A stretch of 45,706 bases of DNA from Rhizobium sp. Q54. Its GTDB lineage: Bacteria; Pseudomonadota; Alphaproteobacteria; UBA2966; CAIVPW01. Location of the stretch: contig CAMDPO010000018.1 of NCBI GenBank assembly GCA_945904955.1, positions 1 through 45,706 on the forward strand, in the 5' to 3' direction. The notes under the pieces were generated by a model that saw nothing but the letters and a program-made list of their open reading frames with translations, had not been told where the DNA came from and searched no databases. Of this stretch, positions 23,083 to 31,530 are shown one piece after another; within the stretch, counting starts at the first letter, position 1; each line of letters opens with the position of its first letter. Both the position numbers and the translations under genes were made by a program.

Positions 23083-24276
23083 CCCGGCGAACCACGCCAG
23101 CGCGCCGCGGCCGGCGGCGGCGCCGGTGGCGAGACAGCCTTGCAGGAGGTAGCCGCCGGTGGGGGCTTCCCAGTCGAGCATCTCGCCGGCGGCGAAGACG
23201 CCGGGGTGGCCCGTGAGCATCAAGTTGGCGTCGAGCGCGTCGAGGCGCAGGCCGCCGGCGGTGGAGATGGCGCGGGCGAGGGCGAACGGCGCGTCGAGAC
23301 GCAGCGGCAGCGACTTGATGAGCGCGGGTAGCGGGGTTTGGTTCCCGGCGTGCAGCGCCTCTTGCACCAGGCCGACGGCGGCGGGGGCGATGCCCGCCTG
23401 CTTGCGCAGGAAGTTCGACAGGGAGGCGCGGCCGCGCGGCTGGGCGAGGCGGAGGCCGAGTGCGTCGGCCGAGAGGTCGGGGCGCAGGTCGACGTGGAGC
23501 GTGGCAGTGCCGTCGCGGGCGATCGCCTCGCGCAGGGGCGCCGAGAGGGCGTAGACGGCGCCGCCTTCGATGCCGGCGGCGGTGATGACGGCTTCGCCCG
23601 GCACGGTCTGGCCGGCGAAGGTGAGTGCGATGCGCTTGAGCGGTGCGCCGGCGTGGCGGGTGCGGAAGTGCTCGGACCACGCGACGGTGAAGCCGCAGTT
23701 GGCGGGACGCAGGGGCGCGACGGCGGCGCTGGGGAACTGGGAGGTCCAGGAGCCGTCGGCGCCGAGGCGCGGCCAGGAGGCGCCGCCAGCGGCGATCACC
23801 ACCGCGCCGGCGGCGACCGAATCACCGTTGGCGAACGTCAATGCGCCGTCGGCGTTCCATCCCGTCCACTGTGCGCGGGTGACGAGGCGGACGCCCAAGC
23901 CGTCGAGGCGGGCGAGCCAGACGCGCAGCAGGGGGCTCGCCTTCATGGTGCGCGGGAAGACGCGGCCGCTGGTGCCGACGAAGGTCGGCTGGCCGAGGGA
24001 TTCGGACCAGGCCATGGCGGCGGCGGGCGGGAACGCGGCGAGGTGCGGTCGCATCCAGTCGGCGGCCGCGCCGTAGCGCGCGACGAACGCGTCGAGGGGC
24101 TCGGAGTGGGTGAGGTTGAGGCCGCCGCGGCCGGCCATCAGGAACTTGCGGCCGGGGGTGGGCATGCGCTCGAAGACGGTCACGGGCACGCCGGCGGTGG
24201 CGATGACCTCGGCGGCCATCAGGCCGGCGGGGCCGGCGCCGATGACGGCGGCGGTGGGTGGGGGAGGCTGGCTCAT
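23068..24276 (-). CDS. NAD(P)/FAD-dependent oxidoreductase, HI0933/BaiN-like
   Basis: A 402-residue flavoprotein. The N terminus has the FAD-binding AVIGAGPAGLMAAEVI, followed by GRKFLMAGRGGLNLTHSEP, the hallmark of the HI0933 (TIGR03862-type) group. VVIAAGGASWPRLGADGS is the second dinucleotide contact and FAAGEMLDWEAPTGGYLLQ closes the FAD site. The physiological substrate of this group is uncertain; BaiN members act on steroid double bonds. The ATG at 24276 has GGAAGG upstream and places the FAD motif at residue 10 or so. It is a single gene unrelated to the neighbouring toxin genes. Confidence 0.88.
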   Translation of the reverse strand: MSQPPPPTAAVIGAGPAGLMAAEVIATAGVPVTVFERMPTPGRKFLMAGRGGLNLTHSEPLDAFVARYGAAADWMRPHLAAFPPAAAMAWSESLGQPTFVGTSGRVFPRTMKASPLLRVWLARLDGLGVRLVTRAQWTGWNADGALTFANGDSVAAGAVVIAAGGASWPRLGADGSWTSQFPSAAVAPLRPANCGFTVAWSEHFRTRHAGAPLKRIALTFAGQTVPGEAVITAAGIEGGAVYALSAPLREAIARDGTATLHVDLRPDLSADALGLRLAQPRGRASLSNFLRKQAGIAPAAVGLVQEALHAGNQTPLPALIKSLPLRLDAPFALARAISTAGGLRLDALDANLMLTGHPGVFAAGEMLDWEAPTGGYLLQGCLATGAAAGRGALAWFAGLGTK

Positions 24277-24323
24277 GGCCCTTCCATGCACTGGTGTACT
24301 GGGTAGCGCCAACAAAAGAACAA

Positions 24324-24397
24324 CGGCACCCTCACCCAGCCTTCGCTAGGCGCTGCGCGGCAAGCTGCGGCAACTCTCTCCCGCTGAAGCGGGCGAG
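24324..24397 (+). repeat. Intergenic palindromic repeat related to the one inside mod
   Basis: Begins with the same CGGCACCCTCACCC (24324-24337) and ends in a hairpin CCCGC-TGAA-GCGGG (24380-24393) flanked by CTCT and CGAG. About 40 further bases lie between the two parts, including a GCGCTGCGCGGCAAGCTGC run. It occupies the gap between the flavoprotein and aminotransferase genes, where otherwise only the aminotransferase promoter is expected. Confidence 0.65.
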
Positions 24398-24512
24398 GGA
24401 TGGAAGGGGAAGCGGGTGAGCCGCCGGCGAGCGGGCGGAAGGCTCGCAACGGGCTAGCCGTTTTGATAGGTTCCGCCCACTTTTCGGCCTCCGTCCAGGA
24501 ACCAAAGAACCC

Positions 24513-25697
24513 ATGCCGTCGTTCAATCCGCCGTTGCGCGTGCTGATGGGCCCGGGCCCGTCCGATGTTCATCCTCGCGTGCTGGCCGCCATGGCGCGGC
24601 CGTGCATCGGGCATCTCGATCCGGTCTTCCAGCAGCTGATGGAAGACTTGAAGGACTTGCTGCGCTACGCGTTCCGCACCAAGAACCGGCTGACCATGCC
24701 GGCGTCGGGGCCGGGCTCGGTGGGCATGGAGACGTGCTTCGTCAACCTGGTCGAGCCGGGCGACACGGTTATCGTGTGCCAGAACGGCGTGTTCGGCGGC
24801 CGCATGAAGGAGAACGTCGAGCGCTGTGGCGCCACCGCGGTGATGGTCACCGACGACTGGGGCCGCGCGACGGACCTCAACAAGGTCCGCGACGCCATCA
24901 AGGCGAACCCGAAGGCCAAGGTGATTGCGTTCGTGCACGCCGAGACATCGACGGGCGCGCGCACCGACGCGGAAGCGATCTGCAAGATGGCGAAGGCCGC
25001 CGGCATGCTGACCATCGTCGATGCGGTTACTTCGGTCGCTGGCATCCCGCTCGAAGTCGATGCGTGGGGTATCGACGCGATCTATTCGGGTTCGCAGAAG
25101 TGCCTGTCGTGCGCGCCGGGGCTGTCGCCGGTGAGCTTTTCGGCGCGCGCCGAAGAGGTCATCAAGGGGCGGAACCGCAAGGTGCAGAGCTGGTTCATGG
25201 ATATGTCGCTGATCATGAACTACTGGGAAGCCAAGGGCGGCGCCCGCACCTATCACCACACCGCGCCGGTCAACGCGCTGTACGGCCTGCACGAGTCGCT
25301 CGTCATCCTGCAGGAAGAGGGACTCGAGAAGTCGTGGGAGCGGCATAAGAAGAATCACCTGGCGCTGCGCGCTGGCCTGGAGGCGATGGGATTGGAGTTG
25401 CTGGTGCCGGAGAACGAGCGCCTGCCGCAGCTCAACGCCATCAAGGTGCCGGCCGGGGTGGACGAGGCGGCGGTGCGCAAGCGCCTGCTCGCCGACTACA
25501 ACCTGGAGATCGGCGCAGGTCTTGGCGCGCTCGCCGGCAAAGTGTGGCGCATCGGGCTGATGGGCTCCTCAAGCACCACCAACCACATCACGCTGTGCCT
25601 CGCGGCGCTGGAGAGCGTGCTGCCGGGTGCCGGTATGAAGATCGCGCGGCCGGGTGCGGCGGTGGCGGCGGCGCGGGCGGCGCTGTATCCGGCGTAG
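24513..25697 (+). CDS. Alanine/serine-glyoxylate aminotransferase family protein
   Basis: A 394-residue PLP enzyme of fold type I, class V. GPGPSDVHPRVLAAM at residues 13-27 is the family's N-terminal substrate loop. ASGPGSVGMET binds the phosphate, VDAVTSVAGIPLEVDAWGID carries the PLP-pyridine aspartate, and SGSQKCLSCAPGLS holds the Schiff-base lysine near residue 196. It transfers an amino group between alanine or serine and glyoxylate, or acts on a related 2-aminoacid. A serine-cycle or photorespiratory role would fit with the nearby alcohol dehydrogenases but is not shown. It stands alone, on the opposite strand from the flavoprotein. Confidence 0.87.
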   Translation: MPSFNPPLRVLMGPGPSDVHPRVLAAMARPCIGHLDPVFQQLMEDLKDLLRYAFRTKNRLTMPASGPGSVGMETCFVNLVEPGDTVIVCQNGVFGGRMKENVERCGATAVMVTDDWGRATDLNKVRDAIKANPKAKVIAFVHAETSTGARTDAEAICKMAKAAGMLTIVDAVTSVAGIPLEVDAWGIDAIYSGSQKCLSCAPGLSPVSFSARAEEVIKGRNRKVQSWFMDMSLIMNYWEAKGGARTYHHTAPVNALYGLHESLVILQEEGLEKSWERHKKNHLALRAGLEAMGLELLVPENERLPQLNAIKVPAGVDEAAVRKRLLADYNLEIGAGLGALAGKVWRIGLMGSSSTTNHITLCLAALESVLPGAGMKIARPGAAVAAARAALYPA

Positions 25698-25699
25698 CG

Positions 25700-25989
25700 C
25701 CTTCTCCGAGATCGCGTTCGAGTCGGCGCGGCTGACGTTCCGCACGTTCACGCCCGCCGACGCGGCGGATTCGTATCTCCATGCCACCGCGCGCGTGACG
25801 CGCTTCCTGAGTTGGGAGCCGTATGCGTCGCTCGAGGCGTTCGCCCTGTCGTGGCGCACGTGGGCGGCACAGGCCGCGGCCGGTACCGAAGCACACAATC
25901 GTCGTGCGCACGCACGACGGCGAGTTCATCGGCTGCTGCGGCGTGCACTACCGGGGCGCGCCGGAGCCGGACGTCGGCTTGTGGATCAG
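25700..25989 (+). pseudogene. GNAT N-acetyltransferase remnant, frameshifted and truncated
   Basis: Translation in one frame gives FESARLTFRTFTPADAAD, a normal GNAT start, and continues to WAAQAAAGTE. At about 25880-25890 the reading moves one base, and the other frame continues with HTIVVRTHDGEFIGCCGVH and PEPDVGLWIS, the GNAT core strand pair. The acetyl-CoA pyrophosphate loop that should follow is missing, because the sequence at about 25989 becomes the 3' end of another broken gene. No start codon in the right place is seen. The gene is dead. Confidence 0.72.
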
Positions 25990-26462
25990 CGCCCAGGCGT
26001 CGTATTCGGGGCCAAACGTGCGCGCCAGAAAATGCTCCTCCGCGGCGGCGACACGCTCGATGTAGAGCGCGTAGGCGAGGATCAGCACCAGCACCAGCTA
26101 CCACACCAGCAGCGACAACGTCACGCCGAGCAGGATGACGAAGTTCGCCACGTAGAGCGGATGGCGCACGACCGAATAGGCACCGCTCGTGTTGAGGTGC
26201 ACAGCGCGCTGCTCTGTGGTGTTGCGGCCCGACGTTCCGCCCGGCACGAAGCCGACGATCAGGCAGCGCAGCACCAGTCCGGCGTACGACAGGGCGAGGC
26301 ACGCAAAGAACAGCGCGTGGTTGGCGTGCTCGCCGATGGCGAGCTCGATGCGCTCGCTTTCCGGGAGCGCGACGATCACCAGGGTAACAGCGCCGGCGGC
26401 ACATAGCTGCGCCAGCGAAAGAGCCAGTCGCCCTGCTGCCGGATTTGTTTGGTGAGATGCAT
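25990..26462 (-). pseudogene. Isoprenylcysteine-methyltransferase-like (ICMT/PEMT) remnant
   Basis: From an ATG at 26462 the first frame reads MHLTKQIRQQGDWLFRWRS and then stops. Near 26380 a one-base shift moves the family sequence into another frame (LVIVALPESERIELAIGE, membrane spans, then YSVVRHPLYVANF, the methyltransferase RHP motif). A TAG at 26098-26100 interrupts it, yet beyond the stop the same frame still encodes LAYALYIERVAAAEEHFLAR and FGPEYDAW, the expected C-terminal SAM-site region. Past 25990 the match ends. One frameshift, one nonsense codon and a lost tail make it a pseudogene. Confidence 0.75.
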
Positions 26463-26471
26463 GCGCTTTGC

Positions 26472-27185
26472 CTACGGACCGGAGGACACCTTGGCGCGCG
26501 GCGCCAGCCGCGGCGCGCGCATGTTTTCTACCACGAGGATGGCGAGCGATACCGCGACGGTGGCCAAGGCATAGCCTGCCAGCACATCCGACAGCCAATG
26601 AACGCCGAGCACCAGGCGGCTGATACCGACCAGCACGGCGACGGCGAGGGCGGCGACCAGCGCGCTGACCCGCACGGCGCGGGAGCCGTCGCGCCCCAGC
26701 AGGTAAGCGAGCAGGGCGTACGCCGCCAAGGCGAGCGCCGCGTGCCCGCTGGGAAAGGCGGGGCCGCTGACGTCGAGCAGGCGGCCGCTTGCGTCGGGAC
26801 GCTGCAGGCCGAAGGCGTACTTCATGACCGGGACCAGCAACGCGCAGGCCGCGAAGGTGACGAGCAAGACGATGGCCTCCAGGGTGCGCGCCCGGATGAG
26901 CAGCACGAGCCCGCCGGTGGCGACCACGGCGAGCAGCACACCGGTATTCCCGAGCACGGTGACGGTGGCGAAGAACGTCGTCAGCGCGGACGGCAGCAGC
27001 CCTTGCAGCCACCCGTAGACGGCGCGGTCGAACGGGGCGAACTCGCCTTCGAGAGCGTGTTCATCGATCAGCGCAAAGAGCGCGAGACTTGCCGCGGCGC
27101 CGGCGATAGCGGCGACCAGGGCGAGGCGGTTCGGCAGGTAGCGCGCGACGGCAGCGATCGAGGAACGCAATCGCTGCTGCATCAC
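26472..27185 (-). CDS. PAP2-superfamily membrane phosphatase
   Basis: A 237-residue integral membrane protein with about six hydrophobic spans. The acid-phosphatase motifs are complete: KYAFGLQRP near residues 121-129, PSGHA near 145, and SRLVLGVHWLSD near 190-201 with the catalytic histidine and aspartate. Members dephosphorylate undecaprenyl pyrophosphate, phosphatidate or other lipid phosphates on the periplasmic side. Undecaprenyl pyrophosphate recycling for glycan synthesis is plausible. The neighbouring methyltransferase pseudogene is in the same orientation; an ICMT-like and a PAP2 gene may once have been co-transcribed. Confidence 0.88.
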   Translation of the reverse strand: MMQQRLRSSIAAVARYLPNRLALVAAIAGAAASLALFALIDEHALEGEFAPFDRAVYGWLQGLLPSALTTFFATVTVLGNTGVLLAVVATGGLVLLIRARTLEAIVLLVTFAACALLVPVMKYAFGLQRPDASGRLLDVSGPAFPSGHAALALAAYALLAYLLGRDGSRAVRVSALVAALAVAVLVGISRLVLGVHWLSDVLAGYALATVAVSLAILVVENMRAPRLAPRAKVSSGP

Positions 27186-27252
27186 TTTGCTAGCGGCACG
27201 GCATCTCCGCGCCGAAGCGCGGGGATGCGCCGGGGCCGGCTAGCGGGGCGGC

Positions 27253-28188
27253 TTATCGCCCCCCGCGGGCCGCGGCCGCGGCGACCGGCGGGGTGGACTG
27301 TTCCGCGGGTCGGGACCTTGGCGCTCCGGGCTGCTGCCGCTGGGGCGGGGCGGGCGGACGCTGAGCCTCGCCACCCTGGCGCGGACGTGCGGCACCTTGC
27401 GGTGCGGACGTGCTGGTGGCGGGGCGCTTGGCGCCGCCGGCGGCGGCTTGCGGCATGCGTTGCGCCGGTTGTGCGGCGGCGACTCGTTGGCGCGCCTGCG
27501 GCGCAGGGGCGGTTTGCTGGCGCGCCTGCGGCGCGACGGCGAGTTGTTGCGGCGCGACTCCCATCTGCTGCTGCACCCACGACCACAGGGTGGCGATGTC
27601 GGTCGCCGGCTTGCCGGTGGGGTAGTGCTCGATGTAGGTGCGGCCGTCGTCCATCGGGTGCTGGTAGACGGGGCGGTCGATGATCGCCACGGGCGAAACC
27701 GGCAGGTTGTAGCGCGCCAGCGTCTTGCGGGCCTCGATGGTGGTCGGCATCTCGACGTCGCCGCGATTGGCGGGCGCCGCGTTGATGACGATGCCGGCGG
27801 GCGCATTGAGCTGCGCGATGATGTCGACGGTCTTGCCGATGGCGCGCAGATCGAACGGCGCCGGGCGGCACGGGATCAGATTGAAGTCGACGGCCTCGGC
27901 GACGAGGTACGCGAATTGACCGGCGTGCGGCGGCGTGTCGACGATGCACCAGGTGATGCCGCGGCGCTTGGCGCCTTCGAGGGCCTTGGCGAGATTCTCG
28001 GGCGCGCATTCGGCCATCGCCGGCTGCGGCAGCTTGCGGGCCCGCCACCAATCGGCGGCCGAGCGCTGGGGATCGGTATCGATGAGGGCGACGCGCTCGC
28101 CCAAGGACTCGGCCAGCACGGCCAGGTGCACGGCGAGGGTCGTCTTGCCGGCTCCGCCCTTCTGCGCCAGAAGGCTAAGTGTACGCAT
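27253..28188 (-). CDS. Orphan ParA-family ATPase with Pro/Gln/Ala-rich tail
   Basis: A 311-residue protein. Residues 1-200 are a ParA/MinD ATPase: the deviant Walker A QKGGAGKTTLAVHLA at 9-23, LIDTDPQRSAADWW (Walker A') and WCIVDTPPHAG (Walker B). The remaining 110 residues are low complexity, built from repeated Pro, Gln, Ala and Arg blocks such as QARQQTAPAPQARQR. No parB or parS is nearby, so chromosome or plasmid segregation is unlikely to be its local job. Orphan ParAs commonly position large assemblies such as chemoreceptors, flagella or carboxysomes. It is divergent from the Sel1 genes. The ATG at 28188 puts the P-loop at the usual distance. Confidence 0.85.
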   Translation of the reverse strand: MRTLSLLAQKGGAGKTTLAVHLAVLAESLGERVALIDTDPQRSAADWWRARKLPQPAMAECAPENLAKALEGAKRRGITWCIVDTPPHAGQFAYLVAEAVDFNLIPCRPAPFDLRAIGKTVDIIAQLNAPAGIVINAAPANRGDVEMPTTIEARKTLARYNLPVSPVAIIDRPVYQHPMDDGRTYIEHYPTGKPATDIATLWSWVQQQMGVAPQQLAVAPQARQQTAPAPQARQRVAAAQPAQRMPQAAAGGAKRPATSTSAPQGAARPRQGGEAQRPPAPPQRQQPGAPRSRPAEQSTPPVAAAAARGGR

Positions 28189-28329
28189 CCGGCCTCGCGC
28201 CCCTTGAGCCGTTCGGCAACGCTCCCCGTTGCGAACGCTAACCAACTGCAGGATATCATGATCGCCAAGTTTTCCACAGGCCTACGGGGCTTCTTTGTTG
28301 CCCCTCTTGCGGAGTGGTACCGTCCGGCC

Positions 28330-29037
28330 ATGAACCAATTCTTTCGCGTTCGCAGACAAACACGGGTTGGTAAACAAATCGTTGCCGCGGGCCTCGTAGC
28401 TGCCCTGGCACTCGGCGGGCAGCCGGCGCTGGCGGGCTACGACGAGGGCTTCGTCGCACGCCAACGGGGCGACTATGCGTCGGCGATCAAGGAGTTCACG
28501 ACCGCCGCCGAAGCCGGCGAGGCGCGCGCGCAGTTCGCCCTGGGCGCTATGTACCGTAACGGCGAGGGCGTGCCGCCCGATCCGGCGGCCGCCGCCAACT
28601 GGTACCGGCGCGCCGCCCAGCAAGGGCATGTGGACGCGCAGTACAACCTCGGCCTGCTGTATCGCAACGGCGTTGGTGTGGCGAAGGACGATGCCATCGC
28701 CGCCACCTGGTACATCCAGGCGGCGCGCCAGGGCCTGGCCCAAGCGCAATACAACCTGGCGGTCATGTACCAGATCGGTGCCGGCGTTCAGGTGGACCTC
28801 ACCGAGGCGTTCGCTTGGCTGACGCTGGCGGCGCTACAGGGACAGGTCGGCGCCGAAGCGGCTCTCGGCCGCCTCGCCGTGACGCTCACTCCGCAGCAGA
28901 CGACGGCGGCGGAGCGCAAGGCCGAGACGTATATCGACCAGTTCGGCCGCAAACCGGCGCCTGCGACGCCCGGTGCGACGCCGGCCGGGACGCCCGCGGC
29001 AGCGCCCGCCGCACCCGAAGTTCGGGCGACGCCCTAA
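28330..29037 (+). CDS. Secreted Sel1-repeat protein
   Basis: A 235-residue protein with a signal peptide (basic MNQFFRVRRQTRVGK, hydrophobic run, cleavage after PALA). Four or so Sel1 repeats of 36 residues follow, each with the A-x-x-x-L-G-x-x-Y-x-x-G-x-G-V pattern (for example AQFALGAMYRNGEGV and AQYNLGLLYRNGVGV). It ends in a Pro/Ala/Thr-rich tail. Sel1 arrays are protein-binding scaffolds. An upstream ATG at 28258 has a better-spaced AGGA but would bury the signal peptide. A GGGGC/GCCCC hairpin lies in the leader. It is followed 26 bases later by a second Sel1 gene. Confidence 0.82.
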   Translation: MNQFFRVRRQTRVGKQIVAAGLVAALALGGQPALAGYDEGFVARQRGDYASAIKEFTTAAEAGEARAQFALGAMYRNGEGVPPDPAAAANWYRRAAQQGHVDAQYNLGLLYRNGVGVAKDDAIAATWYIQAARQGLAQAQYNLAVMYQIGAGVQVDLTEAFAWLTLAALQGQVGAEAALGRLAVTLTPQQTTAAERKAETYIDQFGRKPAPATPGATPAGTPAAAPAAPEVRATP

Positions 29038-29063
29038 GGGCGCGACGAGCGGGCGGCGCGTCC

Positions 29064-29759
29064 ATGAGCGAGCGGCGCGACGCACACGAACGCCGCTCCG
29101 CGAGCTGGCTGCATCCGAGCGTGCTGACGACCATCGGCGCGCTGGTGCTGGCGATTGCCGGCGTCATCTTCGTGCTGAGCGTGGTGCTGGCGCCGTCAGG
29201 CGAAGCACCGTACCGGCCGACCGGCGAGCCGTATGCCGACGGCCTCGCCGCTTACCAGCGTGCCGACTATGCGATGGCGCTGGCCCAGTGGACGAAGGGC
29301 TCCACCGCCGGCGAGAAGCGCGCGATGAAGGGCCTCGGCGATCTGTACCGTCTGGGCCTGGGCGTGCCGGCCGACGCCGGCCTCGCCATGGAATGGTACG
29401 GCAAGGCCGCGGGCCAAGGCGTGGCAGAGGCGCAGCTCGAGCTCGCCAAGCTGATCGATGCGCGCGCCGGCAACAGCGACCGCGTGCTGATGGACCAGGC
29501 CCTGTACTGGTTCAAGAACGCCGCGCTGCAATATGTCGTCGAGGCGCAGTACATCGTCGCCACGTTTCATGAGCGCGGGCGCGGCATCCGCGTCGACCTG
29601 GTCGAGGCCGCCGCCTGGTATGGCTTCGCCGGCAGCCAAGGGCATCCGCAAGGTGCGGCAGAACGTGCGCGGCTAGTGGCCGGATTGACCGAGCAACAGC
29701 GGGTGTTCGTTGAGCAGCGCGAGCGCGAGTTGCTCGGCAACGTCGGCCGCGGGCGCTAG
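29064..29759 (+). CDS. Membrane-anchored Sel1-repeat protein
   Basis: A 231-residue protein with a charged start and one transmembrane segment (TIGALVLAIAGVIFVLSVVL, residues 22-41). Sel1-type repeats follow (DLYRLGLGVPADAGLAMEWY, then two degenerate ones with YWFKNAA and WYGFAGSQG). It is arranged like the preceding gene but anchored rather than secreted, so the two may form a periplasmic scaffold pair. The 3' end overlaps the convergent glycosyltransferase gene by four bases. No enzymatic motif is seen. Confidence 0.82.
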   Translation: MSERRDAHERRSASWLHPSVLTTIGALVLAIAGVIFVLSVVLAPSGEAPYRPTGEPYADGLAAYQRADYAMALAQWTKGSTAGEKRAMKGLGDLYRLGLGVPADAGLAMEWYGKAAGQGVAEAQLELAKLIDARAGNSDRVLMDQALYWFKNAALQYVVEAQYIVATFHERGRGIRVDLVEAAAWYGFAGSQGHPQGAAERARLVAGLTEQQRVFVEQRERELLGNVGRGR

Positions 29760-31333
29760 CGCAGCCAGGCGTCCAGGGCGGCACGCGCCGCAGCGATCGC
29801 CGCGCCCCACTCGCCGTCGTCGCCTTGGCGGAAGAGGCGCGCGGTCGGGTACCACGGCGAGTCATCGCGGCGCAGCAGCCAGCGCCACATGAACGACGCG
29901 TTGGGACGCGACACCAGCAGCCACACGGGCCTGCCGAGCGCGCCGGCGAGATGCGCCACGGCGGTATCGACCGTGATGACGAGATCGAGCGCGGCGATGA
30001 GCGCCGCGGTGTCGGCAAAGTCGGCGATCTCATCGTCGACGGTGCGAATTTGGAGGCCCGCGAGGGTGGCGCGGTCGTCGTCGCCGATATCCTTGTGCAG
30101 GCTGACGTAGTCGGCACCGCCGGTGCACAGCGCGGCGAACTGGCCGAGCGGAATGGCGCGCGGGTCGCCGGGCTCGGTGCCGCCGACGCTCCAGGCGACG
30201 CCGATGCGCGAGCGGGTGCGCGGTCCCAGGATTTGGGTCCAGCGTTCGGCGCGAGCGGGCTCGGCGCGTAGGTAGGGGGTATGGGCGGGGATCGTCGCCA
30301 CGGTCGTGCCGAAGGCGAGCGGCAGGCCGAGCAGCGGCATTTGTGCGTCAAAGGGCGGCAGCGCTTCGCCGCGCGCGACGACGGTGTGGGCACCGGCGAG
30401 AGAGCGCATCACGGTGACGAGCTCGGGCTGGACCTCGAGCACGACGTTCCAGCCGAGGTCGGCGACCACGTCGGCATAGCGGCAGAACTGGATGGTGTCG
30501 CCGAAGCCCTGCTCGGCGTGGAGGAGCACGGTGCGATCCGCGGCGGGCTCGTGGCAGTGCCACAGCGGCTCGGCGAACAGGCGCAGCGTCGGGCGCATGT
30601 CGTCCCGGCGCAGGCGCCACTCATACAGCCGCCAGCCGCGCTCGTACTCGCCGAGCATGAGGTGGCACAGCGCTGCGGCGAACGGCGCGGCGGGATCGTG
30701 GGGCGCCAAGGTGTGGGCGCGGGCGTAGCCGACGATCGCCTCGGCGAAGCGGCCGAGCTCCTGCAGGCGGTTGGCGCGTTGCACCCAGAGGTCGGCGCGG
30801 CGCGGCGCCCGCGCCAGGGCGCGGTCGTAGGCAGCGAGGGCCGCCGCGGGGCGGCGCAGAACGGTCTGCATGTTGCCGATGCCGAAGTGGGCCTCGACGT
30901 GATCCGGATCGAGGGCCACGGCGCGCGTGTAGCTTTCGAGCGCCTCGGCGTGGCGGCGCAGGTCGGCCAGGGCGACACCCCGGTTGTAGAAGACCGACGC
31001 CTTGCTGCGATCGAGCGCGACCGCGCGGTCGAACGCGGCCAGCGCATCGGCGGGGCGGCGCAGATCGAGGAGCGCGTTGCCGAGATTCATGTGGGCGCGG
31101 GCGTCCGTAGGCTGGGCTTGGACGGCGCGGCCGAGGAGCGTGGCGGCCTCCGCCGCGTCGCCTTGCATGGCGGCGAGCACGCCGGCCATGTGCAGGGCTT
31201 CCGCGTGCAGCGGATTGGTGGCGAGCACCTCGCGGCAGAGGCGCGCCGCGGTCGCCAACTCGCCGCGCTCCTGGTGCAGAGTGGCGCGGGCCAGCTTGGC
31301 CTGATGGTCTTCGCGTGGGGAAAGCGGACTCAA
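29756..31333 (-). CDS. TPR protein with O-GlcNAc-transferase-like glycosyltransferase domain
   Basis: About 525 residues. Residues 10-240 hold six or seven tetratricopeptide repeats (for example AHMNLGNALLDLRRPADALA and VFYNRGVALADLRRHAEALE). The C-terminal half is GT-B-like, with LLHAEQGFGDTIQFCRY and a late DLVITVDTAVAHLAGALGRP, the nucleotide-sugar site motif also seen in heptosyltransferase-like TPR proteins. Such proteins are common beside flagellar or surface-glycan genes in alphaproteobacteria. The start is uncertain: TTG at 31333 follows AAGGGC at good spacing, GTG at 31339 is next, and longer frames run through a 27-base tandem repeat. Confidence 0.83.
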   Translation of the reverse strand: MSPLSPREDHQAKLARATLHQERGELATAARLCREVLATNPLHAEALHMAGVLAAMQGDAAEAATLLGRAVQAQPTDARAHMNLGNALLDLRRPADALAAFDRAVALDRSKASVFYNRGVALADLRRHAEALESYTRAVALDPDHVEAHFGIGNMQTVLRRPAAALAAYDRALARAPRRADLWVQRANRLQELGRFAEAIVGYARAHTLAPHDPAAPFAAALCHLMLGEYERGWRLYEWRLRRDDMRPTLRLFAEPLWHCHEPAADRTVLLHAEQGFGDTIQFCRYADVVADLGWNVVLEVQPELVTVMRSLAGAHTVVARGEALPPFDAQMPLLGLPLAFGTTVATIPAHTPYLRAEPARAERWTQILGPRTRSRIGVAWSVGGTEPGDPRAIPLGQFAALCTGGADYVSLHKDIGDDDRATLAGLQIRTVDDEIADFADTAALIAALDLVITVDTAVAHLAGALGRPVWLLVSRPNASFMWRWLLRRDDSPWYPTARLFRQGDDGEWGAAIAAARAALDAWLR

Positions 31334-31346
31334 GAGCACGCCCTTG

Positions 31347-31400
31347 AAACTCGCGCGCCGACGGGGGCGCGACAAACTCGCGCGCCGACGGGGGCGCGAC
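31347..31400. repeat. Perfect 27-bp tandem duplication upstream of the TPR gene
   Basis: Bases 31347-31373 and 31374-31400 are identical; a partial third copy follows (31401-31417). The unit starts AAACTCGCGCG and ends GGGGGCGCGAC and is a multiple of three. It lies just upstream of the chosen start of the TPR glycosyltransferase, in frame with possible longer starts. Copy-number change could alter leader length or, if a more upstream start is used, the protein N terminus. Confidence 0.8.
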
Positions 31401-31530
31401 ACTCGGCGTGCGCCGACAAGTGGCGCAACTCGACGTCCCGTGTACCAGGGGCGCATTGCACGATGTGAAGTTTCGTTGCGAGTGTTGCGGCGTGTTGCCG
31501 CGGTGTGTGACGCAGTTCCGCGTATGACGG

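Noticed and set aside
31347-31417. Tandem repeat as a CRISPR array
   Set aside because: The copies are directly adjacent with no spacers, and no cas genes are present.
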